DNA from: an uncultured bacterium
GTDB lineage: Bacteria > Patescibacteriota > Minisyncoccia > Moranbacterales > GWC2-37-73
Length of the DNA: 43,234 nt
Reading direction: 5' to 3'
Assembly (NCBI GenBank): GCA_903861715.1
Contig: CAIOVI010000041.1
Span: forward strand, 1-43,234
Shown here: positions 15,109-23,724 of the stretch, piece by piece
Numbering within the stretch: position 1 is the first letter of the stretch
Layout of the letters: every line of letters begins with the position of its first letter
The notes under the pieces: model-generated
Database searches by the model: none
The model's input: only the letters and a program-made list of their open reading frames with translations
What the model was told of the DNA's origin: nothing
Position numbers and translations under genes: made by a program

Positions 15109-16689
15109 CTAATTACCACTCAAGGACAAAATTGCAAAGTCTCCATAATCTTGGAACTGCAAAACTTTCACATTTGGATCTTTCAAGAATTTCTCTCTAT
15201 CCTTGACAGTTCCGAGATAAAAATATTGAGCTGGCAAAGGAGCTTTTTTGTTGACTTGAGAAAGTTCCAAACCAGACCTGCCCACCAAATAGCGAACTGG
15301 CTTATAGGCCTTGAAAAGAAACTTGGCGTCACCCTCGATCACAGCGTTTTTAGGATCACTGGAATTTGCCAAAATAAACCGCGCAAAAGTTTCGGCTTCA
15401 CTGAGAATTGTGATGTCCATATTGCCACCCTTACCCTTTCCATAAGCCGCAAACTCGGCAAAATATTTTTGCACAAAAAACAAATTTCCACCAATCAGAA
15501 TTATTGCACCAAAAAGTAACAGCGAGGTATATTTTGTTTGAAATTTTTTCTTCAAAAACTCCAGCCAAAATCCAGCCAAGAAAAACGGCAAAAAAATTAA
15601 AATCAAATAAAACCGCACCGAAAGCTCGAAGGCTAATTTTAAAAATACCAAAAATGTAACTCCCATGAAAACGCCTAACACGAAAAGCAATTTTTGCTTT
15701 TCGTCATCTTTTTCCTGACGGATGGCCTGAAATCCCAAAATTGTGCCGCCCACCACAAAGATCAGCCCCAGCAGAAAAGCCAAGGTGTCACTTTTATGAG
15801 CAGCCAGAGTGAAGGAACATTTGTCAGAAATTTCATAGCCAGAAATAATGTCTAAATTGCCTTGAACCCAACAGCTGGCTCCATGCAAAGCATTGTCAAA
15901 AAAATTGCTTTCAGTCGCTTGCTTGGTTTTCACTCCCCCAAAGAAAGCTTGGATATTTTTGCCACCACTTTGATATTCACCAAATAGTTGTGGAGCATTG
16001 AGCAATAATGAAAAAACTAAGATAATGAAAAAATACCTCACAATTTTGATATTTTTTATAGCCAGATAGCCAAACACAATGATGGTCGTTATTGGTAAAA
16101 ATAGCAGCAGAGTTGTGTGCAGTTGCACGCCCACACCAATCGCCAGACCGCAAACAATGGCCCACAAAGCTTTGCGCTGACTTTTTTCAGCCACGACTTT
16201 ATGCATGGCATAAAGGGCCAACATGGTCCAAAATGGGGTTGAGTTTGGATTCCAAGCGAAACGGGCATAGCGAATAGCATAATTTGAAACCGCAAAAATT
16301 GCCGTGAGCGTCAATGAAATTTTTTGATCAAAATATTTTCGCAAAAGAAAAAACAGCAGGGGGATGCAAAGCAGCCCAGAAAGCAAATCTGGATAGGCCA
16401 TCTTGTCAGGGGCATTGCCAAAAATTTTAGCTGAAACTATTTCAAAATAGTAAAAAGCTCCGCCCAATTTGAATTCGGTGCCGCCGGCTTTGGGTCCAAG
16501 CAATGGCCAAACAACTTTGCCATCAACAACGCTAGAAACAAGCTCACTATCTCGACCTTGATCCGCATTGAACCTCAGCCAATCATGAAAATTATAGGTG
16601 CGCAGGAAAAAACCCACCAGCAAAATTGCCAACAAAATCCAAGCGGCTTTGGGAATATTTTTAATTTTTTGCGAAATAAATTCTTTCAT
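15109..16689 (-). CDS. GT39/ArnT-like GT-C glycosyltransferase, paralogue 1
   Basis: A 526-residue membrane glycosyltransferase, expected to take a sugar from a polyprenyl-phosphate carrier and add it to an acceptor outside the membrane. After helix 1 comes the array signature RTYNFHDWLRFNADQGRD (30-47). The acidic DQGRD is in the first external loop, where PMT/ArnT enzymes keep the catalytic Asp. Next are GGAFYYFEIVSAKIFGNAPDKMAYPDLL and FAWNPNSTPFW, then many helices and an external C-terminal domain of about 110 residues. Its closest relative in the array is paralogue 5 (21962-23542), which shares LLGPKAGGT and NPNSTPFW. Both are followed by an SR element. Confidence 0.82.
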   Translation of the reverse strand: MKEFISQKIKNIPKAAWILLAILLVGFFLRTYNFHDWLRFNADQGRDSELVSSVVDGKVVWPLLGPKAGGTEFKLGGAFYYFEIVSAKIFGNAPDKMAYPDLLSGLLCIPLLFFLLRKYFDQKISLTLTAIFAVSNYAIRYARFAWNPNSTPFWTMLALYAMHKVVAEKSQRKALWAIVCGLAIGVGVQLHTTLLLFLPITTIIVFGYLAIKNIKIVRYFFIILVFSLLLNAPQLFGEYQSGGKNIQAFFGGVKTKQATESNFFDNALHGASCWVQGNLDIISGYEISDKCSFTLAAHKSDTLAFLLGLIFVVGGTILGFQAIRQEKDDEKQKLLFVLGVFMGVTFLVFLKLAFELSVRFYLILIFLPFFLAGFWLEFLKKKFQTKYTSLLLFGAIILIGGNLFFVQKYFAEFAAYGKGKGGNMDITILSEAETFARFILANSSDPKNAVIEGDAKFLFKAYKPVRYLVGRSGLELSQVNKKAPLPAQYFYLGTVKDREKFLKDPNVKVLQFQDYGDFAILSLSGN

Positions 16690-16755
16690 AAAATTAGGAA
16701 AACGACTTAGGGTTTCTACTTTGCTTATTTTCTTTACAAATCAACATTACACCAA

Positions 16756-16790
16756 GGGAGCTCAACTCCCATTATGGGAGTTGAGCTCCC
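16756..16790. repeat. Perfect 16-bp hairpin of the GGAGGCTC family
   Basis: GGGAGCTCAACTCCCA pairs perfectly with TGGGAGTTGAGCTCCC around a TTA loop. It is the same hairpin as 13858-13892 with compensated base changes. It lies in the gap between paralogues 2 and 1, 67 bases before the start of paralogue 1, and could act as a processing or attenuation site or be a mobile hairpin. No T-tract follows. Confidence 0.8.
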
Positions 16791-16840
16791 AAGCTATAAG
16801 CACAAAAAACTAATTTAATTTAATATAATATAATTTAGTC

Positions 16841-18463
16841 CTAATCCGTTAAATGAAAAATCGCTACTTGGTCAAAAAGCCTATAATCAGCATAACTCAT
16901 TCCATTAATTTGGGTAAGAGTCGGACTGCCACCCCAGATACTAAGATAAAATTTGGCCTTTCCTGGCGGAACAACGTCTTTGTCCCCCGTTTTAAGCAAG
17001 GCCACCCCTTTTTGACTGGCAATGTATCTGAGTGATTTGAGATAATCTAATGCACTCGAATCAACATAAAGATAAATCCCTGTTTGAGCATTGCTACCAG
17101 CAATCACATAACTCACCATTTCCTCAACTGGCCCCAAAATAATCCGCGACTGGACAAAATTATTTTTAATTTGCAAATAAGTGGCATTAAGATTAAGCCC
17201 TGCAATCAACAAGAAAAGCACAACTACGGGCGCAAGATATTTTTGAGAAAATTTTTCAGCCAGAAATTCTGTTAAAAGGCCCAGTAGAATAAGGGGCAAA
17301 AAGAACAAATGCACGAAATATCTAATGGCGCTATCGAGAATTGGCAGCATCACGAAAAAAGACAGGCCCATATAAAGCAGTAACAAGCCCAGAAAATATT
17401 TTTTGGCTGGTTGATTTTTTTTTCTGAAATTGATTACTAACATACCATAGCCCAACAAGGAAAAAAGCAGACAAAGCACAATTTTAAGGTCAAACTTAGG
17501 CTCGGCAATTTTTTTCAAAAAAGCCTTGCCTGCACCGCCTCCGGCCAAAAATTGACTTACTGAAAAATCACAATTGCCATCCCCAACTGCAGAAAGCATG
17601 TAGGCGTTGGCCTGGAAATTGCAACTCAAATCATTGGAAGCTCTGACTAGCCAGCTATCCTGGCTTTTGGTGCTCGGACCAGTGATCGAGTCAAGAAAAA
17701 TTTTCGTATTCTTAAAATCATTTTGTCTTTCCCCCACAATTTGCCCCAAATTGAGAATTAGCATCAGCAAAATAACTACCAGCATTTTTTTCCAAATTTT
17801 CCAATCTTTGCGCAAGAAAAACAGCCAGCCAAAAAACAAAGTAGCCGGAAATAAAACCAGCAAAATCGCATGGAGCTGAATGCTGACTCCCAGAGCAACT
17901 CCCAAGGATACAATCCAACCCCAATGAGTTTTTTCTTTAGCCAGCATAAATTCATAAAGCGCCGCTAAAAACAGCAGTGAGAAAAAAGGAATGGAATTAA
18001 CATTCCAAGCTGAATGAGAAAAAGAAAGGGCGTAAAAAGAAATGGCATAAAGACCAGTGAGGGCAATCGAGAGATTAACGGAGAAAATTTTTCGCAGAAA
18101 ATAAAAGAAAAGCGGCAAAGAAAGAATTGAGAAAAGCAGGTCGGGGAGGGCCATCGACACAGGATTGTTGCCAAACAGCTTAGCTGAAACAATTTCAAAG
18201 TCATAATAAATTGGACCCAATCGAAAACGATTGGCCCTCCCACCTTTGCCACTGTTGCCCATATCTGGCCCATAGGCTGGCCAAGGAGCTCGCCCCTCAA
18301 TCACGTCACCAACCCTGGTGGCATCGTTAACTTGGTCAGAACCAAAATCCAGCCAGGCATGGAAATTGTAAGTCCGCATGAAAATTCCCAGGCAGATGAT
18401 TGCCACTAACACCCAAAAATGGCTGGGCAAGGTTTTAAATTTGTTTTTCAGTTGATTAAACAT
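16841..18463 (-). CDS. GT39/ArnT-like GT-C glycosyltransferase, paralogue 2
   Basis: A 540-residue member of the array with the same layout: one helix, the external loop RTYNFHAWLDFGSD (30-43), about ten further helices and an external C-terminal domain. The loop motif reads DQVND (43-47) where the six others read DQ(G/A/S)RD, so the arginine is replaced by asparagine. RLGPIYYDFEIVSAKLFGN and AWNVNSIPFFSLLFL are conserved. It shares a long insert (MGNSGKGG region) with paralogues 3 and 6, which mark a subgroup. The stop of paralogue 3 is 6 bases upstream, so they are co-transcribed. A changed acceptor or donor, or reduced activity, is possible. Confidence 0.82.
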   Translation of the reverse strand: MFNQLKNKFKTLPSHFWVLVAIICLGIFMRTYNFHAWLDFGSDQVNDATRVGDVIEGRAPWPAYGPDMGNSGKGGRANRFRLGPIYYDFEIVSAKLFGNNPVSMALPDLLFSILSLPLFFYFLRKIFSVNLSIALTGLYAISFYALSFSHSAWNVNSIPFFSLLFLAALYEFMLAKEKTHWGWIVSLGVALGVSIQLHAILLVLFPATLFFGWLFFLRKDWKIWKKMLVVILLMLILNLGQIVGERQNDFKNTKIFLDSITGPSTKSQDSWLVRASNDLSCNFQANAYMLSAVGDGNCDFSVSQFLAGGGAGKAFLKKIAEPKFDLKIVLCLLFSLLGYGMLVINFRKKNQPAKKYFLGLLLLYMGLSFFVMLPILDSAIRYFVHLFFLPLILLGLLTEFLAEKFSQKYLAPVVVLFLLIAGLNLNATYLQIKNNFVQSRIILGPVEEMVSYVIAGSNAQTGIYLYVDSSALDYLKSLRYIASQKGVALLKTGDKDVVPPGKAKFYLSIWGGSPTLTQINGMSYADYRLFDQVAIFHLTD

Positions 18464-18469
18464 GGCTTT

Positions 18470-20143
18470 CTAATTTTTCAACTTATAAATTATACTCTGC
18501 CCAATAATCCTTGTTTCCTTGATATTGTGCCCCGTAACTTGGGTCTGCTCATCAGTAATTTTTGCATTTTTGGCCAAATAAAACAAGGGTCTGCTTGCAA
18601 CTATTTCAGTGTCTTTCTCAACTTCAATAATATCAAACTTTTGGTCTTTTAATAAATAGCTTAAGGGTTTCAAGAAATTATCAAAATAACCCTTTTCTCC
18701 GGTCAAATAAATTGTTGTCTGCCTTTCGGTGCCTAAATAATTGGCCAGTGACTCGGCTTCACCTAAGAAAACTGGATTAGTGTCGCGAACTTTTTGCCCT
18801 TGAAATTCCTTGATGGCCAATCTAATTGAATTCAAATTAAAACTCGCAAGCCCCGCAAAAACAAGCAGCAAAATCACCAAATGAACTTTTGGGAATTTTT
18901 GTTTCAAAAAAATCAACAGCAAACCCAGCAACACAAATGGCACAAAAAAAACTTGATTAAAATAGCGAAACTCCTTAAAGCCTCCGCTATTAAGCGCCAG
19001 CATAATGAAAAAGGAAATTACTGTAAATAAAGTAATTAAGCCTAAGAAACTTTTCTTCGTCGTTTCTTTTTCTTTAAGAAAAAAATAACCCAAAGCCAAA
19101 TAGCCTAAGATAGAAAGGATATTTCTGGGAACTATCCAAAACCAAAAAACTGGTTTTTGCAAAAATTTTGAAAAATCACCCCGCCCAAAAGCCTTAAGAT
19201 AGGCAAAATCACAACCAGCAGAACCAACTGAAAGGCTATCCGTGCCAGAAGTGAGTAGCAGTAAATAAGTATTGGCCTCAAAATTGCAGCTGACAGTTTC
19301 TGAAAAATTAAGAATTTTTTCACTCAGCTCTGGATGACTGTTGACAGCTGGAAAACTCAAGAAAGCTACCTCATTGGAAAAATTATTCTTGCCCTCTGTC
19401 ACGAGCTGATTGACGTTTAAAACTAGCGCCACCAAAAAAACCAACAGCCACTTGTTCCAGCTTTGCCAATTTTTTCTCAACAAAAAAACAAAAGCAACAA
19501 CGAAAAAAGTTGTTGCCAAAAAAAGCACAATCAACACTGCGTGCAATTGCACGCCAACCCCAATGGAAATCCCCAAGACGCTTGCCCATCCCCAACTGAC
19601 TTTTTCTTTTTTCACCAAAAATTCATGCAGAGCTAGCAAAAACAAAAGCACAAAAAAAGGAATTGAATTGGAATTCCAGGCAAAGCGAGAGTATTGAATA
19701 GCAAAGAAAGAAATTGCCAAGATGCCAGTAGCAGCCAAAGAAAAATTTTGCTCAAAATAACGCCTCAAAAAATAATAAAAAAGTGGAATAGTTAAAATTG
19801 AAAATAATAGATCTGGATAGGCTAAGGAAGTTGGGATATTGCCAAATAGCTTAGCTGAAATGATTTGAAAATCATAATAAATTGGACCAAGATGAAACAA
19901 TTTATCCTCAGAAACTCCAGACTTTCGCATGGTTGGCCCGATTTGAGGCCAAGCAGTTTCGCCGCTAATCACTTGGGAAACCAGGGTGGCATCCCGGGCT
20001 TGATCATCTTCAAATTTGAGCCAGGCATGGAAATTGTAAGTTCGCAAAAAAATTCCAACCAAAAGAATAGCCAAAAGAATCCAGAGATGTCCAGGCAAAG
20101 ATTTTTTGATTTTTGAAAAATAATTTTTCAATTCAAGCGGCAT
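18470..20143 (-). CDS. GT39/ArnT-like GT-C glycosyltransferase, paralogue 3
   Basis: A 557-residue array member. Helix 1 (about 18-33) leads into RTYNFHAWLKFEDDQARD (34-51). Then follow HLGPIYYDFQIISAKLFGN, YPDLLFSILTIPLFYYFLRRYF, and FAWNSNSIPFFVLLFLLALHEFL. The C-terminal about 120 residues are soluble and external. It belongs with paralogues 2 and 6 by the longer loop after GPTM/GPDM and by the paired cysteine region CNFEANTYLL...CDFAYL, probably a disulfide outside the cell. The gene starts 10 bases after the stop of paralogue 4, forming one operon 21788 to 16841. Confidence 0.82.
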   Translation of the reverse strand: MPLELKNYFSKIKKSLPGHLWILLAILLVGIFLRTYNFHAWLKFEDDQARDATLVSQVISGETAWPQIGPTMRKSGVSEDKLFHLGPIYYDFQIISAKLFGNIPTSLAYPDLLFSILTIPLFYYFLRRYFEQNFSLAATGILAISFFAIQYSRFAWNSNSIPFFVLLFLLALHEFLVKKEKVSWGWASVLGISIGVGVQLHAVLIVLFLATTFFVVAFVFLLRKNWQSWNKWLLVFLVALVLNVNQLVTEGKNNFSNEVAFLSFPAVNSHPELSEKILNFSETVSCNFEANTYLLLLTSGTDSLSVGSAGCDFAYLKAFGRGDFSKFLQKPVFWFWIVPRNILSILGYLALGYFFLKEKETTKKSFLGLITLFTVISFFIMLALNSGGFKEFRYFNQVFFVPFVLLGLLLIFLKQKFPKVHLVILLLVFAGLASFNLNSIRLAIKEFQGQKVRDTNPVFLGEAESLANYLGTERQTTIYLTGEKGYFDNFLKPLSYLLKDQKFDIIEVEKDTEIVASRPLFYLAKNAKITDEQTQVTGHNIKETRIIGQSIIYKLKN

Positions 20144-20153
20144 GGTTTCTCGA

Positions 20154-21788
20154 TTAGTTGGTTATTCGATAAACAGCAACATTGCCAAAATTTTTGTAAT
20201 ACAAAACCTTAAAGCCCATTTCGATTGGCAAGGTTTGATACTTCCCAATTTCAGCAGCATCTGGATTCTGATCAATGAAAAAAATTGGTTTTTCCGCAGG
20301 AATGTCCTCTGGATGACGACTAACCCTATTCAAATTGAAACCTTTTTGCGCTGCCGCATAAAAGAGTTGACGATAAAAATTCTGCATATATTTTTGACCG
20401 CCAAAAACATAAGCTTCTTTTTGGGGTTGCGATTGAGCGATAATATATTGGCTTACTTCTTCCAACTCTCCAAGCACCACATATTGAGCATTGCTACGAG
20501 TTTTAGCCTGAAGCTGGGAAACCTCAGTAAAAATGGTAAAAATATTAAGTCCAGCCAAAATAATCACCCCAATAATAAGCCAGCGAGATTTCTTAGCAAA
20601 TTTCTCCAGAAAATATTTTCCAACTAAACCTAAAAACAAAAAGGGCAAAAAAATGATTGGCAGGAAGTAGCGCACTTGCCCATTATGGCTAACAATTGGA
20701 AAAATAACCAAAAAAGTCAGCGCCCCGAAAACCAAATTTAGTCCCAAAAATATTTTTTTCTTTTCTGTTTGCTCTTGGCGCCAGCAGTAAACCAGTCGCC
20801 AATAGCCAAAAATCAAAAGCCCAAGACCTATTAACATACTTGTCCAGGTGCTGACATATTCTGCAATTTTGAAATTAACATAGTCTCCGTTTTTCAAATA
20901 TGACAAAGAATCACATTCGTCTTTGTTTTGAAAAGAAGACACATACAGCGAATTGGCTTGCGCATTGCAAATGACATCCAAGGCCAAATTTTGCAAAGCG
21001 CCAACACTTTCGTTTGGTGAGCGATCACCAAGAACTGCGACAAAATATTTGGTGTTTTTGAAACCACTGCGAGTTTCGCTGATAATTTGTCCGATATTTA
21101 AGACAAGGGCTACCAGCAAAATAACCAACCATTTTTGCCAGGCTTTATTTTGATTAACTGCAAAATAATACCCAAAAGCCACCACCAACGTCAACGGCAA
21201 CAAAATGAGCAGCACCGTGTGAAGTTGAACGCCAACTCCCAAGGCAATTCCAAGCGCAACAATCCATCTCCAGGCAGTTTTTTCTTTGCCAACCAAGAAT
21301 TCCCACAGTGCCAGCAAAAAAAGCAACACAAAAAATGGAATTGGGTTGGAATTCCAAGCAAATCTGGAATATCTGATGGCATAAAAAGAAATACTATAAA
21401 GTCCCGTGAGTGCCAAGGAAAATCGCTCGTCAAAATATTTTTTTAAAAAGAGATAGAGCAATGGGATGGACAAGATTCCAAACAACACATCTGGATAGGC
21501 CATCACTGCTGGACTTGAGCCAAAAATTTTGGCCGCAATGATTTGAAAATAAGAATACATTGCCCCCAATTGAAACTTACTGCTAGCCGCCTTGAAACCC
21601 AATAATGGCAAGTCAGCTCGGCCGCCAAGATAATCATCCACAATCATCAAATCGCGCGCCTGATCAGGATAAAAATAAAGCCAATTGTGCAATTGATAGG
21701 TTCGCAAAAAGATGCCCAATATAATAATAGCTATTAAAATCCAAGTTGTTTTGGAAATTTTTTGCAAAGCTTTTTTGATTTTGTTCAT
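20154..21788 (-). CDS. GT39/ArnT-like GT-C glycosyltransferase, paralogue 4
   Basis: A 544-residue array member starting at MNKIKKALQK. The open frame runs on upstream to 21890, but those 34 residues are the translation of the SR element, so I reject that start. The motif is RTYQLHNWLYFYPDQARD (29-46), where the otherwise common NFH is QLH. GAMYSYFQIIAAKIFGSSP, FAWNSNPIPFFVLLFLLAL and LGIALGVGVQLHTVLLILLPLT follow. An external cysteine pair (CNAQANSLY...CDSLSYL) matches paralogue 3. It is the first gene of the 21788-16841 operon, directly behind SR copy B. Confidence 0.82.
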   Translation of the reverse strand: MNKIKKALQKISKTTWILIAIIILGIFLRTYQLHNWLYFYPDQARDLMIVDDYLGGRADLPLLGFKAASSKFQLGAMYSYFQIIAAKIFGSSPAVMAYPDVLFGILSIPLLYLFLKKYFDERFSLALTGLYSISFYAIRYSRFAWNSNPIPFFVLLFLLALWEFLVGKEKTAWRWIVALGIALGVGVQLHTVLLILLPLTLVVAFGYYFAVNQNKAWQKWLVILLVALVLNIGQIISETRSGFKNTKYFVAVLGDRSPNESVGALQNLALDVICNAQANSLYVSSFQNKDECDSLSYLKNGDYVNFKIAEYVSTWTSMLIGLGLLIFGYWRLVYCWRQEQTEKKKIFLGLNLVFGALTFLVIFPIVSHNGQVRYFLPIIFLPFLFLGLVGKYFLEKFAKKSRWLIIGVIILAGLNIFTIFTEVSQLQAKTRSNAQYVVLGELEEVSQYIIAQSQPQKEAYVFGGQKYMQNFYRQLFYAAAQKGFNLNRVSRHPEDIPAEKPIFFIDQNPDAAEIGKYQTLPIEMGFKVLYYKNFGNVAVYRITN

Positions 21789-21812
21789 AAAAACATTTGA
21801 TATTATTAGGGT

Positions 21813-21928
21813 GGCTTTTGCGAGCCTGTTTTTTCTTTTGACCATATGCGCGACAGCGGATCCGAGTTTTTGGCTATAGCCTTGGGCCAAAAGCGTGTCA
21901 AAAGAGAAAATAGGCGAGGCAAAAGCTA
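21813..21928 (-). repeat. Structured repeat SR, copy B
   Basis: Nearly identical to copy A (about nine differences over 108 positions by eye). The outer stem is extended by GGCTTTTG paired with CAAAAGCT. The 10-bp hairpin keeps pairing with two G-U wobbles (GTTTTTGGCT with GGCCAAAAGC). It lies 34 bases beyond the stop of paralogue 5 and 25 bases before the start of paralogue 4. Confidence 0.8.
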
Positions 21929-21961
21929 GAGGTGCTTATTATATTTTCTTACACTTAGAAA

Positions 21962-23542
21962 CTATTTCTTCTCTAACATTAAAATTGAAAATTTTCCATA
22001 GGTTTCTTGTTTGGTCACCACATAATTGGGATCATTGTCAAAATTATCCAATTTGTTTTCTCGCACAATGTAAAAAAACTTTGCCAGTTTCGCCTGCCCT
22101 ATTTCATTTGAACCAATCATATTTAAATCAAGACCTGCCCTTTTGATAAGATAGCTAATTGAGCGAGATGACACGAACAAAAACTTCTTGTCACCCCCAA
22201 CATAGGCCACCCCCTGGCCAGCAGAAGCACTAATGATAAATTTGGAAAATCTCTCCATCTCACCCAGGGTGGCAATGTCGACCGAACCCACGCCCTTATA
22301 ATAACCATCAAACTCTTCAAAATATTTTTTGACAAAAAACAAATTTGAAAAAATCAAGAGCAAAACTGTCGCTAGCAAAATGAAATTCCAAGCGCTGGCC
22401 CATTTTTCCTTCAAAAACTGCAGCCAAAAACCCAACAAGAAAAAAGGCACAAAAAACAAAACCAGATACATCCTGACTGAAATCGTGAAGGCAAGTTTGA
22501 TGAAAAGCAAATATAAGACCCCCACGTATACCGCCAAAATCATCAAGAATAGTTTCTTGTCTTCAGACTTTTCTTTTTTAAAATAAACGATTCCAAGGAC
22601 TAGTCCACTCAAAGTAAGCAGCCCGCCCAGCGCCGAAATCAACACGTCGACGTTGTGCTTGCCATCAAAACTCAATTTGAAATTGTCCCCCACCTCATAG
22701 CCCCCAAGAATATTTGGCACAATTTGAGCTACACTGCTGTTACCTTGGACAAAATTTTCCACCGTTGAATGTTGATTTTCTTCTTTGGTCGTGATGCCAC
22801 CAAAAAAAGCAGCCGTATTGGCACCTTTGGAGGCACATTCGCTCATCATTTGGGGAATGTTGAAAACAAGGGCCAAAGCAAAAATAAGCAAAAAATATCG
22901 CCAAGTTTTTTCTTTTTTGATCAGTAAATAGCCACCTAAAATAAATAAAGTGATCGGCATAGCTAACAACAACATCGTATGAAGTTGCACTCCAATCCCA
23001 ACAGTCAGTCCAGCCACCAGCGACCACAAAAATTTTCGATTATCTTTTTTAATGATGATTTCATGCAGGGCATACAAAAATAAAAGCACCCAAAATGGCG
23101 TTGAGTTTGGATTCCAGGCGAAACGCGCCCAACGAATTGCAAACTGTGACAAAGCAAAGACGACACTGAGCGCAAAAGAAATTTTGACTTCAAAATATTT
23201 ACGCAGAAAAAGAAACAACAGTGGAATGGCCAAAATTCCAGCCAGCAAATCTGGATAAGCCATCTTGTCAGGCGTATTGCCAAAAACCTTAGCTGAAGCT
23301 ATTTGAAAATAATAGAAAACTGGACCTAATTGAAAAGTGGTGCCCCCCGCCTTAGGGCCAAGCAAAGGCCAAGCTTGGGTTCCTTCCAAAACTTCAGAAA
23401 CAATTTCGGCATCCCGTCCTTGATCTGCATTAAACCTAAGCCAATCGTGAAAATTATAAGTTCGCAAGAAAATGCCAACCACTAAAATTGCACCTACCAG
23501 CAACCAGACTACGACATTTATTTTCTTATTTTCCTCGCTCAT
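21962..23542 (-). CDS. GT39/ArnT-like GT-C glycosyltransferase, paralogue 5
   Basis: A 526-residue array member very similar to paralogue 1: RTYNFHDWLRFNADQGRD (27-44), PLLGPKAGGT, FYYFQIASAKVFGNTPDKM, and RFAWNPNSTPFWVLLFLYAL. Then come LTVGIGVQLHTMLLLAMPIT and a C-terminal soluble part ending in about 120 residues. The gene stands alone between two direct copies of the SR element (B downstream, C upstream), so it may be a separate transcription unit or a duplicated cassette. Specificity is probably close to that of paralogue 1. Confidence 0.82.
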   Translation of the reverse strand: MSEENKKINVVVWLLVGAILVVGIFLRTYNFHDWLRFNADQGRDAEIVSEVLEGTQAWPLLGPKAGGTTFQLGPVFYYFQIASAKVFGNTPDKMAYPDLLAGILAIPLLFLFLRKYFEVKISFALSVVFALSQFAIRWARFAWNPNSTPFWVLLFLYALHEIIIKKDNRKFLWSLVAGLTVGIGVQLHTMLLLAMPITLFILGGYLLIKKEKTWRYFLLIFALALVFNIPQMMSECASKGANTAAFFGGITTKEENQHSTVENFVQGNSSVAQIVPNILGGYEVGDNFKLSFDGKHNVDVLISALGGLLTLSGLVLGIVYFKKEKSEDKKLFLMILAVYVGVLYLLFIKLAFTISVRMYLVLFFVPFFLLGFWLQFLKEKWASAWNFILLATVLLLIFSNLFFVKKYFEEFDGYYKGVGSVDIATLGEMERFSKFIISASAGQGVAYVGGDKKFLFVSSRSISYLIKRAGLDLNMIGSNEIGQAKLAKFFYIVRENKLDNFDNDPNYVVTKQETYGKFSILMLEKK

Positions 23543-23581
23543 GCTTTTGATAATTTAATCAATTTGACCTAATTATAATAT

Positions 23582-23696
23582 AAATTTTACGAGCTTGTTT
23601 TCTCTTTTGACCATATGAGCGACAGCGATTCAGAGCGCCTGACCATAGTCTTGGGTCAGGAGCGGGTCAAAAAAGAAAATGAGCGAGCTAAAATTT
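23582..23696 (-). repeat. Structured repeat SR, copy C
   Basis: Same fold as copies A and B with changed pairs: outer stem AAATTTTA with TAAAATTT, and the 10-bp hairpin GCGCCTGACC with GGTCAGGAGC, where three pairs differ from copy A but stay complementary. It lies 28 bases beyond the stop of paralogue 6 and 39 bases before the start of paralogue 5. Confidence 0.8.
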
Positions 23697-23724
23697 TTCG
23701 CAATAACCATATAACTACAAACTT

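Noticed and set aside
21789-21890. 34 extra N-terminal residues on GT-C paralogue 4
   Set aside because: They are the translation of the SR element; the family N-terminus begins at 21788.
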